Assembly (NCBI RefSeq): GCF_032854445.1
Contig: NC_088306.1
Coordinates: 18,757,764-18,821,763, forward strand
Reading direction: 5' to 3'
Origin: Liolophura sinensis
Lineage: Eukaryota; Mollusca; Polyplacophora; Chitonida; Chitonidae
DNA: 64,000 nt
Below are positions 20,545-31,794 of this stretch, piece by piece. The translations under genes and the position numbers were made by a program. The stretch's first letter is position 1. Each line of letters opens with the position of its first letter. Under the pieces are notes generated by a model. The model had not been told where the DNA came from. It searched no databases and was given only the letters and a program-made list of their open reading frames with translations.

Positions 20545-21540
20545 AGTAAAGCACAGAGTGTGGAACTTTTCTAAGCTATGGATTGCAACCTACGCAGTAG
20601 AAATTTTTCCGGCTTCAAGCGGCATCCTACCCAATAGAATTCTTCCGTTTACAAGGGAAATCCTACCTAGTAGAACTTTTTTTGCTACAGTTAGCAACCT
20701 ACCAAGTAGAACATTTCTGGCCACAAGGAACAATCGACCTAGTAGAACGTTTCCGGTTACATATGTTGACTTCCTGGTAGAACTTTCTGAGCTACAACTG
20801 GCAACTTACCTAATAGAACTTTTCGGCTACAAGTGTCGATCTACCTAATAGACATTTTTCTGCTACATGGTCAACCTATCTAGCAGAACTTTTCCGACTA
20901 GAAGTGTAACATGCCTTGTAGAACTTTGCGAACTAGAATTGTTAAGCTACCTAGTAGATCCTTTCCGGCTATAGATGGCAATCCACCTAGTAGATCTTTT
21001 CCGGCTACAAGTGCAGCCTTGCTCATAGAACTTCCAGAGTTACAACCGGCAACCTGTATGTAGTAAAACTTTTCCAACTACGAGTGACAAGCTAGCTTGT
21101 AAAACTTTTCCAGGTACGAACCTCAAGCTAGCGTGTAGAACATAGATACGAGTGGCGGGGTAGCATGTAGAATTTAGGTACGAGTACCAAGCTAGCTTCT
21201 AGAACTATTCTACCTACCAGTTCCAAGCTATATTCTAGCACTTTTCCTGCCACGAGTGCCAAACTAACACGTAGAACATAGATACAAGTACCAATCAAGC
21301 ATGTAGAACTTAGGTACGAGTGGCAAGCTGGCGCGTAGAATTTTTCCGGTGACGAGTGGCTAGCTAGCTTGTAGAACTTTTTCAGCCACGTGTGGCAAGG
21401 TAGCAATTCGAACTTTTCCAGCTACGAGTTGCTGGGTAATGTGTAGAACTTTTTCAGCCATAAGTGGCAAGCGGAAATCTAACGTATAGAACATCCCCTG
21501 CTATGGCGGCATGCCAAGCTAGAAAATAAGATTTTTCTGG
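20545..21540. repeat. About 35-bp minisatellite, diverged
   Basis: About 28 imperfect units built on CTAGTAGAACTTTTCCGGCT and ACAAGTGGCAA. Divergence between neighbours is high, so the array is old. Confidence 0.9.
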
Positions 21541-21856
21541 CCACTATATCTTAAAAGTATTAAAATATCATAAAATCTTTCATTGGTAACAAATGACAAA
21601 CTACAATGAAGCACATTACTGATTATAAGAATAGGAAGCAAGCATGCAGTAGTTTACTGATTCAGGGTGTCAAGCTACAGTGCGGAGTGTATTTATGATG
21701 GTAAGTTATGGAGAGTTTTGGTTTTAAATTATCCATAAGCGGAGAGTTACAAGTGTCTTTCCGACAAGATGTCATCGTCTGTCATCATCATCACCTATCA
21801 TTTGTACAATATTGGAAACCACTATCACTTTCCTTTGTGAATTATAACGAATCTCG
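21541..21856. other. Nothing recognised
   Basis: No gene or repeat seen. Confidence 0.5.
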
Positions 21857-22172
21857 GGAGCTTCCGTGGCCAAAATGGTTAGCTTGCCAGCGCGGTGCAA
21901 TGGCTTAGGATTCTCTCATCAGTACGTCGCTGTGAATTCAACTACAGCCCATGCTGGCTTCCTCTCCGGCCGTACGTAGGAAGGTCGTTCAGCAACCTGC
22001 GGATGGTCGTGGGTTTCTCCCGGGCTCTGTCCGGTTTCCTCCCATCGTATGAGTGGAATATTCTTTCCTCCCATCGTATGAGTGGAATATTCTTGACTTA
22101 AACGACTCCGCGTCGTTTAAGTGAAATATTCTAGAGTATTTGATGTAAAACTCCAATCAAATAAATATGTAA
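21857..22172 (+). mobile_element. SINE-A copy with an internal tandem duplication
   Basis: Full length, with the 3' body block TTCCTCCCATCGTATGAGTG repeated twice in tandem at about 22046-22095. The tail is AATCAAATAAATATGTAAAT. Confidence 0.9.
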
Positions 22173-22311
22173 ATATTTGTAAGTGACCAAGTATACTTCT
22201 TATAAGTGTCTAGTCTATCTACGCCAGGCCGTTCTAACCTACCGGCGGTAGACTTACGGCTATACAGTCCTCTGCCCAAGGAGAGTAATAAATATCAAGG
22301 TACTATGTAGT

Positions 22312-22853
22312 ACCAGAAGTTTATTACCCGGAAGTATGCAACTTCCCTATAGCTAGTTTCCACGGCATATTACACATGTTACATCATCTGTAGAAGCTCG
22401 TGCCACCTGGTGGAGAAATATCTCTTGAGTGGAAATTGTGAACTGAATCACGGTAAATCTAATGTAAACATCTCCTATAAGAAATGGTCACACCGTGAAA
22501 CCGGAACTCCGTATTCAAAAATTACTATTTCGCTAACCATTGTTGCTATGCAGTTAAGAACCTATTGACTATTTTTATATTTCCAAGCAACTCTAAAACA
22601 ATTACTATCAAAAACATTGTTGTCCTTTTACAAAAGTCTCCGTCGTAATTTTTTATAGTCTATTTCTACACAACAGCGTTTGGAACATTTTTCCACCACG
22701 CATCAGCAGTTTATGAAACGTTTGCTGCGCAATAGAAAGAGAAAAAATTACACGGCTGCGCAGATACGTCATACTATGTGTACAGATCAAAGAAATGTGT
22801 CGTGGAGAATAGCTATAGGGAAGCTGCATACTTCTAGGTAATGGACTTCTGGT
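22312..22853. mobile_element. MITE-1, copy 3, interior inverted
   Basis: The left end ACCAGAAGTTTATTACCCGG and the right end CTTCTAGGTAATGGACTTCT plus GGT are inverted repeats (about 55 bp). AGT directly flanks both sides (22309-22311 and 22854-22856), a possible 3-bp target-site duplication. Inside, the blocks (for example TGCTGCGCAATAGAAAGAGA) are in the opposite order and orientation to copies at 328 and 34860. Confidence 0.85.
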
Positions 22854-22856
22854 AGT

Positions 22857-23875
22857 CCTTAATTGGACCACGAGTGCCCCGTAGAACTTTACCGTTCCTC
22901 TATGGAAGCAGTTCTTATCCCCTCCTGTCGCGCCAAAATCGCGCGCGAAGGGTACTGTCTTCGCGGCGCGGGGCAAGATGTCCTCACCCGGCTTCCATAT
23001 TCCTCCATTATTTCAATCCACTTTGATACGTAAAAGGCATACATGATATACCCTGCATGAAAATCACACTTGAATGTTTACACAAACGTGCTCTTTAACA
23101 GATTGTTATTTTCACATGATTGTGTAATTAATATTTACATTCGACTGACATCTTGTCAGTGTTTTGTGCAGACAAAACTGTCCACATGTAAAAAAAATAA
23201 GGAAGTTTTACACAGCAAATATCGAAGGACTGTTGAAACGGGTAGCCACTGCTGTACCTATCATTAAAGGCGGTATTTTCGGCTTCACGTTCAAACAATA
23301 TTTACATTTGTTTAACTTCCTTACAACACGTCCTACTTGTTTGGTACATATTGACTTAACGGAACACATGAAACATTCACTTTAGTTTTCTTAATATGCA
23401 GTTTAGGATGTGTGATAAGGCCCCAGCGGTGAGTCGGAAAATTAGATACTCTACGCTTTTAGAATTCACTCAAAAATTTAATCTGTTAATTTGAACAGAC
23501 TGTCTGCTGTACGAGTGATGCTATAATGTATTCTGGCATTTCAACAGATTTTTGTGTTAAAAACAACAAACATACATATTCTATTAATTCAACATAAAGG
23601 CCCTACTAGACTAACAGGATATTTTGTGGTCGGACACCAGACTTCCTGTTAAAATTAATACATTAATTTTCCTAGTAAACGTTCAGCGATTACTGTACAT
23701 GTTTTACATATATTGTGTAAATGTTTACCTTTTTCAGTAAACATTCCACTTTTGTAAGATGAACTAATTAAGGTGTTTTTACATGAAATAGTAATGTTTT
23801 GAAATATTAAACATGTACATGTTCCCACCCCCCACCAAATTGCTGAACGTTTACATTTGGCAATGTAAGAGGCTT
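22857..23875. other. Nothing recognised
   Basis: Short frames on both strands only. A GC-rich CpG-bearing patch (CGCGCGAAGG, TTCGCGGCGCGG) at about 22935-22975 could be a small CpG island. Confidence 0.5.
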
Positions 23876-23960
23876 GTGAGTGAGTGAGTGAGTGATTGGG
23901 GTTTAACATTGTCCTTAACAATTTTAAGTCATATGACGACGAAGGAATCTAAGAGGCTTG
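23876..23960 (-). mobile_element. SINE-B-type 3' tail
   Basis: GTGAGTGAGTGAGTGATTGG, GGTTTAACATTGTCCTTAAC, then ATATGACGACGAAGGAATCT. Same segment as at 6736. Confidence 0.75.
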
Positions 23961-24089
23961 TGTTTTTTAAATTATGTATATTAAATCACTACTTTCCTAA
24001 AGCAATTAGGCCTATAAGCCTGCTGCAGCATGTATGAATAACTGCTACAAATCTAAGCTGCATCATTTTGAGTAAATGCTTCAGTGTAA

Positions 24090-24259
24090 GGTGCTGGCTT
24101 CCTCTCCGGCCGTAAGTGGGAAGGTCTGCCAGCAACCTGCGAATGATCGTGGGTTTTCCCCGGGCTCTGCCCGGTTTCCACCCACCATAATGTTGACCGC
24201 CGTCGTATAAGTGAAATATTCTTGAGTACGGCGTAAAACACCAATCAAATAAATAAATT
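24090..24259 (+). mobile_element. SINE-A, 5'-truncated copy
   Basis: Starts at GTGCTGGCTTCCTCTCCGGC, close to the consensus, and ends in AATCAAATAAATAAAT. Confidence 0.92.
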
Positions 24260-24690
24260 CAGTATAAGGTTTACTCATCATTAGTAAAAGTTTACCAATG
24301 TAAGTATTAACCTATAAGCATCACACAAGTAAACGTATACGTTTATGTGAAGTGAAGCTTCACTGAATCGGATGTAGCCTAGCAGCACCCTTTTCAGACA
24401 AAGATTGCTGGAAAATGTGAAAGGTGATAGCTCTCAAAGCAACTTTGTTGGGGCCGGGACAGCCTGAATTGTGACTGCTAAGCTGGCTCCGCGTTACCAA
24501 TAAGTTCATCGCTGACGTCAATTTCGAGAATTTCCGACCATTAGTGGAAATAATCATAAAAAGAGTGGTTACATATAAAATATGTCTTATTTTTTTTTTG
24601 TTTGATATAACTTTCTTCAATTCCCATAAAAAATCTTCGTATTAGAGATTCTTTTACGTATCTTTCAAGTAAAACGTGTATCATGTCGAT
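24260..24690. other. Nothing recognised
   Basis: An 86-codon minus-strand frame (24360-24620) has no recognisable feature and is not called. Confidence 0.5.
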
Positions 24691-24782
24691 CGGCGCTATC
24701 GCTACGCTAAGGAAAGTCAAACGGCGTTATCGCCACGCTAAGGAAGTCGAACGGCACTGTCACCACGCTAAGGAAAGTCGAA
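24691..24782. repeat. 30/31-bp tandem repeat, 3 units
   Basis: Units with CGCTACGCTAAGGAAAGTC and variants, repeating every 30 or 31 bp. Confidence 0.9.
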
Positions 24783-25192
24783 CACTAGAACTGGGAAGTT
24801 AAAAAGAAACCAACACTTTTCGTTTTTATACATATCCATAGTTAACTATATCAAGGGCTTCTATTTGGCCTATTCACTAATTTCGCGCAAGTTTAAAAAA
24901 AAAACACTTATACATACAGCATCGCACACGGATTGTCTAAAATGTCAGACCCATAATATTCAAAGAAACACATAAAGTTTGGTCACGTGATATTCATCGT
25001 TCATTCTTGAGCACTCAAAAGACTGAAATGCTATGTATAATATTAATAGTTTTACATCCAACATTTTGCCAGTGGTTTCAGGATGAGGAAAAGCGTTCAA
25101 AAGCTATGAATGATCATTTTTAAATTGTTAGACATTTAGTGCATTGTCCATTTTGGAGCTCTCAAAAAATGTTATATATGGCATTAATATTT

Positions 25193-25376
25193 ATTTATTT
25201 TTTTTTTTTATTTGCTTGGTGTTTTACGCCGTACTCAAGAATATTTCACCGATACAACGGTGGCCAGTATTATGGTGGGAACAAACCGAGAAGAGCCCAA
25301 GGGAAACCCACGATCTTCCGCTAGCTACTGGAAGACTTGAACTCATAGCGACCGCATTAGTGAGGGACTCCTCGGT
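25193..25376 (-). mobile_element. SINE-A, head-truncated copy with internal deletion
   Basis: ATTTGCTTGGTGTTTTACGC, the body with GAACAAACCGAGAAGAGCCC, then GCGACCGCATTAGTGAGGGA. The block around the CCTTCCCACTTACGG region is deleted. Confidence 0.88.
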
Positions 25377-26047
25377 CGATGCGATGGAAGTATTCATAAT
25401 GTCATATTTTAGCATTTTTTCAAATTATTAGAGATTTAACACTTTTCAAAAATGTTTTGTAAAATCTAATACCATCAATTATAAAATAAAGTCAAAATCA
25501 ACGATTTTAATTGCTGAATTCGGCTTTGTTAGTGCTGTGTAAAATTATGTAATCTGACAACCCTGCAAACAACCGTATGGGTAGTGGAACATTTTAACGT
25601 GTTAACATTTACATGTTACAGTACCTTACATGTGGTATTATTTTAACACTTTGGAAATCTTGACAATTTATCTCTTGAGTTTTAGAGAGCAGTTACGCAC
25701 AAGATCCTGGTGGACTATTTTCAGCGGGCACGCACGTTCTGTTTGCTTTGGTCCAGGGATAAAGGAGAACATTCGCACCTGTCACGAATTTATATTTCAA
25801 TAAGCAAAACTTGTTAACTGTTAATAATTTATAGTTCCGGGTGCAATCTGTATAAACTACCGGAACATTACCTTCTCTTTTAGTTTTACAGAGTTTCCAG
25901 ATAGTTAGTACCATGCTAAACTTATAAGGTACGATACCACGGACAAAATTGTCAGTCCAGAGGCTTAACAACAGGAAGAGGCTCTTCTGCAATGTACTGA
26001 ATTGTGGTTTAGTTTCTAAAGTAACCGAAAAACTACCAGAATACTTC
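25377..26047. other. Nothing recognised
   Basis: A 118-codon minus-strand frame (25693-26049) shows no signal peptide or domain. It is left uncalled. Confidence 0.5.
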
Positions 26048-26228
26048 AAAAAGAATCAAATCAACCTGACTAGTTAAAAAAACAGGTGGACAACTCTTAA
26101 ATGAGACAGAAGAATTGCTGACTAAAAACTTCAACAAGAATCAAATCTATCAATTAAGTCAACCTGGTTGGTCAAAAACGGACGGACAACTCTTAAATAA
26201 GACAAAAACATTGCTGACTAAACTTTAA
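26048..26228. repeat. About 90-bp tandem duplication before the broken TLR
   Basis: Two copies sharing AAGAATCAAATC, GGACAACTCTTAAAT and ATTGCTGACTAAA. TLR homology starts only at about 26237, so this is foreign to the TLR 5' end. Confidence 0.8.
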
Positions 26229-26236
26229 TGGCGAAC

Positions 26237-28572
26237 CATGTTGATCTCCACAACAAAGGACTGAGGGTCGTAGCTACAAATATTCCATCAACAACAGAAA
26301 ACCTGGATTTGAGTTGGAATCTTCTGGAGACGATGAATCAATGGAATTCTAACTTGTGAGGTTAGAACCACCAGCGTTCGGAGGGTTATCACAACTACGC
26401 TTCCTGGATCTAAGCAACAACCGATTTGTGCTGGCGTATGAATCCTATCCACCCACAGTATTTCATCCTACACAAAAGCTAGAGATCCTAAATATGGATC
26501 AAAATAGTCCAGGCTATTCATCCCGTGCGTATCAGTTTCCAGACGAGATATTCAGCAGCTTGATATCACTGAAGGAGTTGACTGTTGACGAGCCGTTGCA
26601 CAATGTTTCATTTGGACCGGGCGTCATGAGCATGTCTCAGCTTAAAAGTCTGTCCGTTTACTGTTGGGAATTTGGAAGCAGCCTCAGACCAGACACATTT
26701 GCTGCGTTTGCCAACTTATCAATTGAGTCATTGGTGTTGAGATGCCAGAGTTTAGAGGAAGGGACTTTGAAGCATTTTCCGCATGTGACAAGTCTAAATC
26801 TGAGAACAAAATCACTACCCAACGCCTTATCAGCTCTCGTGGACCTGCGCCATCGCCATATGACATATCTGACAATCACAAATACAAATTCTGACAAAGG
26901 GTTCAGCAGGGACCCCGAAACCTTGGCTCTCACTGCAAACAACACGGCTCACTTGGCGACTATTTGTGTTCGTCACCTGGACTTGAGCAAAAATGCCATA
27001 ATCCATGTGGGAATAGATGTCTTAAGCCGATTCCAGTACCCCGAGTGTCTAGAAACATTTAACTTTGGAAACAATTATCTGCCCGTCGCTACTAGCTTCT
27101 TAGCAGCAATTGGCATGATACACTTCACAAGGTTAAAGTATTTAAATATCAGTCCAGGAAGAGATTATGCGTTTACTGTGACAGAGGACAGCGATCTTGT
27201 GTTGACGGAGACCTCTGTTTTTCAATTAAATCTGGTGGTGCCGCCATCTTTGGTAGTTTTGAACGCTAGTTTTCTAGCCGGTTCGGTTACAGGTGCGCAG
27301 GATGTAAACTTTACTAATGGAAAAAAGTTCTTGATGTGTCATACGACGGTCAATACGTCAGTGGTTGTTCCTTTGTCGTATCCGGTCTGGAGAACTGTGC
27401 TGAACATATACAAATGGAACCGTGCTGTGTTATCTCCAAGATTCTTCAGCTATTTTACCTCACTTCAGGTTTTGGTGGCCAGAAATTGTAGACTGGACAT
27501 TGGCTTTCGCTATGATTTGGATGCTGTCATCTTCAAAAGTTTGAAACATCTGAAAACCCTCGATCTCTCGAGTAACGATTTTACAACACTAAGCAGATTC
27601 ATCTTCAGTCCGCTGCAAAGTTTAGAAACCTTGATCCTGTCAAACAATAAGCTGATCCATATACCAGAGTCCATCTATGATTTGGTCTCGTTGACATTCT
27701 TGGACTTGTCATCCAATGTGATTTCATCTTTGTCACGCGCACAAATGGACTGGTTGACCGCTGACAATTCATCCCACTCAAAAGATGCTGTCAGAGTTTC
27801 ACTGAACCGTAACCCCCTCCTCTGCACTTGTAACACCGTCAGTTTTGTGCGATGGCTTCTAGACGGCTCAGCCAATGTTGAAGCACGTTTGACATTAACG
27901 TGCAGTCTAGGAAATGGAACGTTCGTGGATATTGGTAGCCTCACATCAAAGCTTAAGAACATGGAAGTATCTTGTGTCAGCAACTTTTGGTTGACATTTT
28001 CCACAGTTGGCTCGAGTCTGATGGCCGTGGTAATTGTTCTAGGAATATTTGCCTACCGTTACAGGTGGAATATCAAATATTGGGTTCTGACAAAATGCAG
28101 GAGAGGTTCTGTCGTTGAAGAAGTGACAAATGAACAATACCGATACGATGCCTTCGTAGCGTATAATTACTTCAGTTACCGATGGGCTTGCATTGTTCTG
28201 CGACAATTTCTGGAAGATGAAAACAACTACACGATCTGTCTCCATGATCGAGACTTCCCGGTGGGTGTCAGTATTCAGCAAAACATAGTGGACGCCGTGA
28301 ACAACAGTCGCAAAGTTATCCTAGTCATCAACAAGTCGTTCCTGAAAAGCGATTGGTGTCAATTTGAAATTCAAATGACGGGCATGCGCATGGTGAGAGA
28401 TGGTTATGAAAACGCCATTATTGTGATCATGATGGAAGAGATTCCCGTGTCGGAAATGCCACGGTCGCTGCTGAACCTTTGGAATCACATTACATTCCTG
28501 CTGTGGCCGGGCAATGACCTGGGTGACGAACGGATCTTCTGGAACCGTTTGCTGGAGGTCATGGCACGCTGA
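26237..28572 (+). pseudogene. Toll-like receptor, broken paralogue of 11522-13966
   Basis: Homology to the intact TLR starts at the first residues of the mature protein (NHVDLHNKGL); the signal peptide and promoter are absent. In the first LRR about 44 bp are missing (about 9 plus 35), which shifts the frame into a TGA at 26357-26359. From 26360 a frame stays open to the stop at 28570-28572 (about 737 residues) but has no ATG in a suitable place. Around 27320-27410 several small indels shift the frame and then restore it, scrambling about 30 residues. The LRR cap, membrane helix and all three TIR boxes (YDAFVAY, LHDRDFPVG, FW) are intact and almost identical to the intact copy. A pseudogene is the best call; an unseen upstream exon cannot be excluded. 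Confidence 0.88.
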
Positions 28573-28932
28573 TCTATACACACCAGTTTGCAGGAGGTCA
28601 TGGGACGCTGATCTGCGGTTGTATGCTGAAGGTAATGACACGTCGATCTATACACACCGGTTTGCTGGATGTTATGGCACACTACTCTATACACACCGGT
28701 TTGCTGGGGGTCATCGCACGCTAATCTATACACAGCCGTTTGCTGGAGGTCATAGCACTCTAATCTATACAAACCCCTTTTGCTGGAGGTCATGGCACGT
28801 TTATCTATACACACTCGTTTGCTGGAGGTCATGGCACTCTAATCTATACACACCCGTTTGCTGGAGGTCATGGCACGTTGGTCTATATACACCCGTTTTC
28901 TGGAGGTCATGGCACGCTAATCTATACACGTG
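28573..28932 (+). repeat. 39-bp minisatellite after the broken TLR
   Basis: About nine 39-bp units, each with TTTGCTGGAGGTCATGGCAC and CTAATCTATACACACC. It is the counterpart of 11172-11521 in mirrored orientation, again starting within the last TLR codons. Several units are diverged. Confidence 0.95.
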
Positions 28933-28950
28933 CCTTCTTTATTTAAACCT

Positions 28951-29290
28951 GACAGAGGAATGACACCCCACCAGTGTGATTTTATTGTGATTGTATGTTA
29001 AAGGTGGTGACAAATCAGAATTTTGAGTAATTCTAGACCAGTGACGTCTAATAAATTGCAATTGTCATCACTGCATTTTTATTCTTTAACGTGACCTCAT
29101 TCTGCTTAGGCCATGGTCCTGGTGGGGTGTAAATTTTTACTATTTAAACATTTACATGAACAGTTAAAGTAAAGCCCTCACCGATATAAATTGACAAGGG
29201 GCTGTATTTCACCGATTACGCGTGACCATTTGTTAGCTGTCACACTGCTCTAGTTTCACTCTCTATGTTGTACGTCTTTAATTACTTTAT
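28951..29290 (+). repeat. Shared TLR flank followed by REP-B
   Basis: 28951-29035 repeats 14267-14340 (GACAGAGGAATGAC, TTAAAGGTGGTGACAAATCA). From about 29050 it is a REP-B copy (TTTACATGAACAGTTAAAGT, CTATGTTGTACGTCTTTAAT). Confidence 0.75.
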
Positions 29291-29589
29291 TCCTCTCATT
29301 CAGCTACACGTAGGAAAATACTAAGAACAATGCGATTATATTCAGTCTGTGCTGCCGATGCAAAATTAAGCCTAGTAAATTTATTTTATACTACATATGG
29401 TGGATATATGTATAGAGAGAGAATTATATGTATTACAAAACCCCAAACTATAAGAGAAAACTTTTTTTTTTTAAACTTTGAAACTATTTAACAGGTTGAT
29501 ATCATGGACTGAGAATGAAGTAAAATTTCATGTTAAAATAAATTTTTAAACAAAGTTATTGTTCATTGGCTGTAACGACTAATGTTAAT

Positions 29590-29830
29590 GTTGTTATGTC
29601 GCCTAGTGGTTAGCGTGCTAGCGCAGCACAGTGACTCAACAGCCTCTCACCATGGCGATGGCTGTGAGTTCAAGTCTAGGTCATGCTGGCTTCCTCTCTT
29701 GTCGTACATGGAAAGGTCTGCCAGGAACCTGCCAATGGTCTTAGGTCTCCCCTGGGTTTCCTCTCACCATAATGCTGGTCGCCGTCTTATATGTGAAATA
29801 TCCTTGGGTGCCGCGTAAAACACCAATGAA
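29590..29830 (+). mobile_element. SINE-A copy
   Basis: A full head (GCCTAGTGGTTAGCGTGCTA) through to CGTAAAACACCAATGAAATG. Diverged in the body. Confidence 0.85.
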
Positions 29831-29879
29831 ATGTATAGATAATGTACATCGCACAGCGTACAGATGGTGGAATCTATGC

Positions 29880-30120
29880 GTATTTCAGCCGCCAACCAAT
29901 GTAAATTGTACTTTCCATGGCAATCGTAGCAAGCCTAATCCCAAAACAAGGTTTAACACAAACTACCAAGGAACTAAGAAAGTATGTAAAGTACGAAATT
30001 AAGACGGAATCATAAAATGAGAAGCAGTCCAGTTTTTAGTGATGTTGAAAAGACGCTAGAAATTTTCAAGGCAAATGAATGAAATTAGAATTTAAATCCT
30101 GAATTTTGTACAATTGCACA
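29880..30120 (+). repeat. REP-C copy
   Basis: Shares AATCCCAAAACAAGGTTTAA, CTAAGAAAGTATGTAAAGTA and TTTTAGTGATGTTGAAAAGA with 14790-15118 and 16481-16795. Confidence 0.65.
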
Positions 30121-30384
30121 ACGGTACTTTCAGCAGAATTACTGTACTTCTTGTGGTATCTTCGATAAAACAGTAAATACAAATTTGGAACAGCTTCTAA
30201 TAATGCGATCTCTATATGGGGATTTATGCACATTTGGAATCCGGTACTTGCTTCAAAGTATAGGTAGTTATAGAATACAGTGATGTTGCAGCAATTGTAG
30301 TGATAACTCCTCTACAAGAACCTGACAGTAATAATTATATATCTGAATACATGATACACAAAGCCTAAAACTGTGTAAGAGTTC

Positions 30385-30525
30385 ATGGGAAGGTCCTTCA
30401 GCAACCTGCGGATGGTCGTGAGTTTCCCCCGGGATCTGCGCTGTCTCCTCCCACAATAATGCTGGCCGTCGTGGTATAAGTGAAGTATAGTGTGGCGTAA
30501 AACACCAATGAGATAAATAAATAAA
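30385..30525 (+). mobile_element. SINE-A, 5'-truncated copy
   Basis: Starts at ATGGGAAGGTCCTTCAGCAA and lacks about 10 bp of the TATTCTTGAGTA block. Tail AATGAGATAAATAAATAAA. Confidence 0.88.
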
Positions 30526-30714
30526 ACTGTAAGATATACATGAACACGAAAATATTTTTTTTGCATAAAGATTGAAATAATTTGTTTTGTACATAATATT
30601 ATAGTTTCCTCTAACCAAAATACTTTTAAGAAACAGACCCTTGATACCAGAGAGTTTGAAGTGACCGTGGCAGGGTTTGGTAATCAAGAGTTACTCATGT
30701 ACAGATGACACTGT

Positions 30715-30925
30715 TCAAAACACTATTTATAAGTGTAGTCGGTTTGACACTAAGGCACTGATTTGCCGTGCGTTACATATAGGTACGGATGACTATATTC
30801 TCAAACGCCATTTATGAGTGCAGTCAGTTTGACACTTTCAAGGTGATGTAGAGCTATTGACCTCCCTTGCGTTACTGAGACGTACAAATAAAACACCATT
30901 TATGCCTGTACTGAGTTTGACACTC
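30715..30925. repeat. About 90-bp tandem repeat, 2-3 units
   Basis: Repeating elements are CCATTTATGAGTGCAGTCAG, TTTGACACT and TGCGTTAC, spaced about 85-95 bp. Confidence 0.75.
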
Positions 30926-30930
30926 GCGAC

Positions 30931-31384
30931 AGTGTATGGACCTACAGATCTGCGATCTGTTTCATTCTTCTCAGTTTAGCTTTCAGAGATAATGTGAAAG
31001 CTAAGCTGTGGACGGGGTCAACCCGATCTCAGAGCTAATTTAGCTGTATTGTTTAATAAACAAAGCCTCTCTTTCATGGGGCATCATTCGGTGTCATAAA
31101 TTAGCGCCGTTGTCCACAGTTAGGGTACTCATAATCAGAGTAAGTGAGCAGGTAAACTCAGAAATTCAATAAACGTATTTATTTATTCTTTTTTAATTTG
31201 AGGTATGTTTTCGCCGCAAAGATGAATAATTCACTGACAGTAATCGTACTTAAAGGTGGAGAGGAAACCGAACATTGTCCATGGTAAGCTACCGCGTCTC
31301 CCCAGGTGGCCTACATCCCAGACATACATCGTACAATAGTACTATAATAATAGTACTATAGTAAGATATAAGAATCCATTATAT
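30931..31384. other. Nothing recognised
   Basis: A short internal inverted repeat (TAGCTTTCAGAG / GTGAAAGCTAAG) at about 30976-31010. No gene. Confidence 0.5.
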
Positions 31385-31410
31385 TTATTTATTTATTTTA
31401 TTGGTGTTAA

Positions 31411-31477
31411 GACCCATCCAGAGTCAACTGAAGTTGAGTCAAAAAGTTGAGCCGGGTTGAGTAGTCTGGATGGGCTC
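31411..31477. repeat. Short palindromic element
   Basis: ACCCATCCAGA at the left and TCTGGATGGGCT at the right are inverted, enclosing repeated TTGAGTC/GTTGAG motifs. It could be a tiny TIR element, or one end of a larger one running to about 31575. Confidence 0.5.
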
Positions 31478-31794
31478 TTCAACTCCGTTCAACAATACTC
31501 AACACCATACAATTTTGTTGAATCGGAAATGTGCATGTGCATTTTTTGTCAACAATTTGAGTCAAGTTGAGTGAACGTAGAGCGGGCGTGTAGAAATAAC
31601 GTGGCCGTCTTAAGACACGTGACCAGGGCAAATATGGCGGCACCAAAGGCGAAAGAGAGAACCTGGTATCCCGATGACAGGAGTATGGCCATGGCAATAA
31701 GCGCAATAAGTCTGGTAAACAAACACAGCTCATCACGGTTCAACACATGATGACAATGTTGGCAATGTTAGCCTATCAGATTTGTAGTGTGGAC
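31478..31794. other. No confident gene; short ATGGCGGC-initiated frame at 31633
   Basis: On the plus strand an AAATATGGCGGCACC context opens a 38-codon frame (MAAPKAKERTWYPDDRSMAM...) with a possible splice donor at about 31714. It might be a first exon, but no following exon was found. Confidence 0.25.

Noticed and set aside
26356-28572. A complete 738-aa TLR gene starting at 26356
   Set aside because: The apparent first codon is GTG, in the middle of a leucine-rich repeat and just before the frameshift stop. There is no signal peptide, so it is part of a broken copy.
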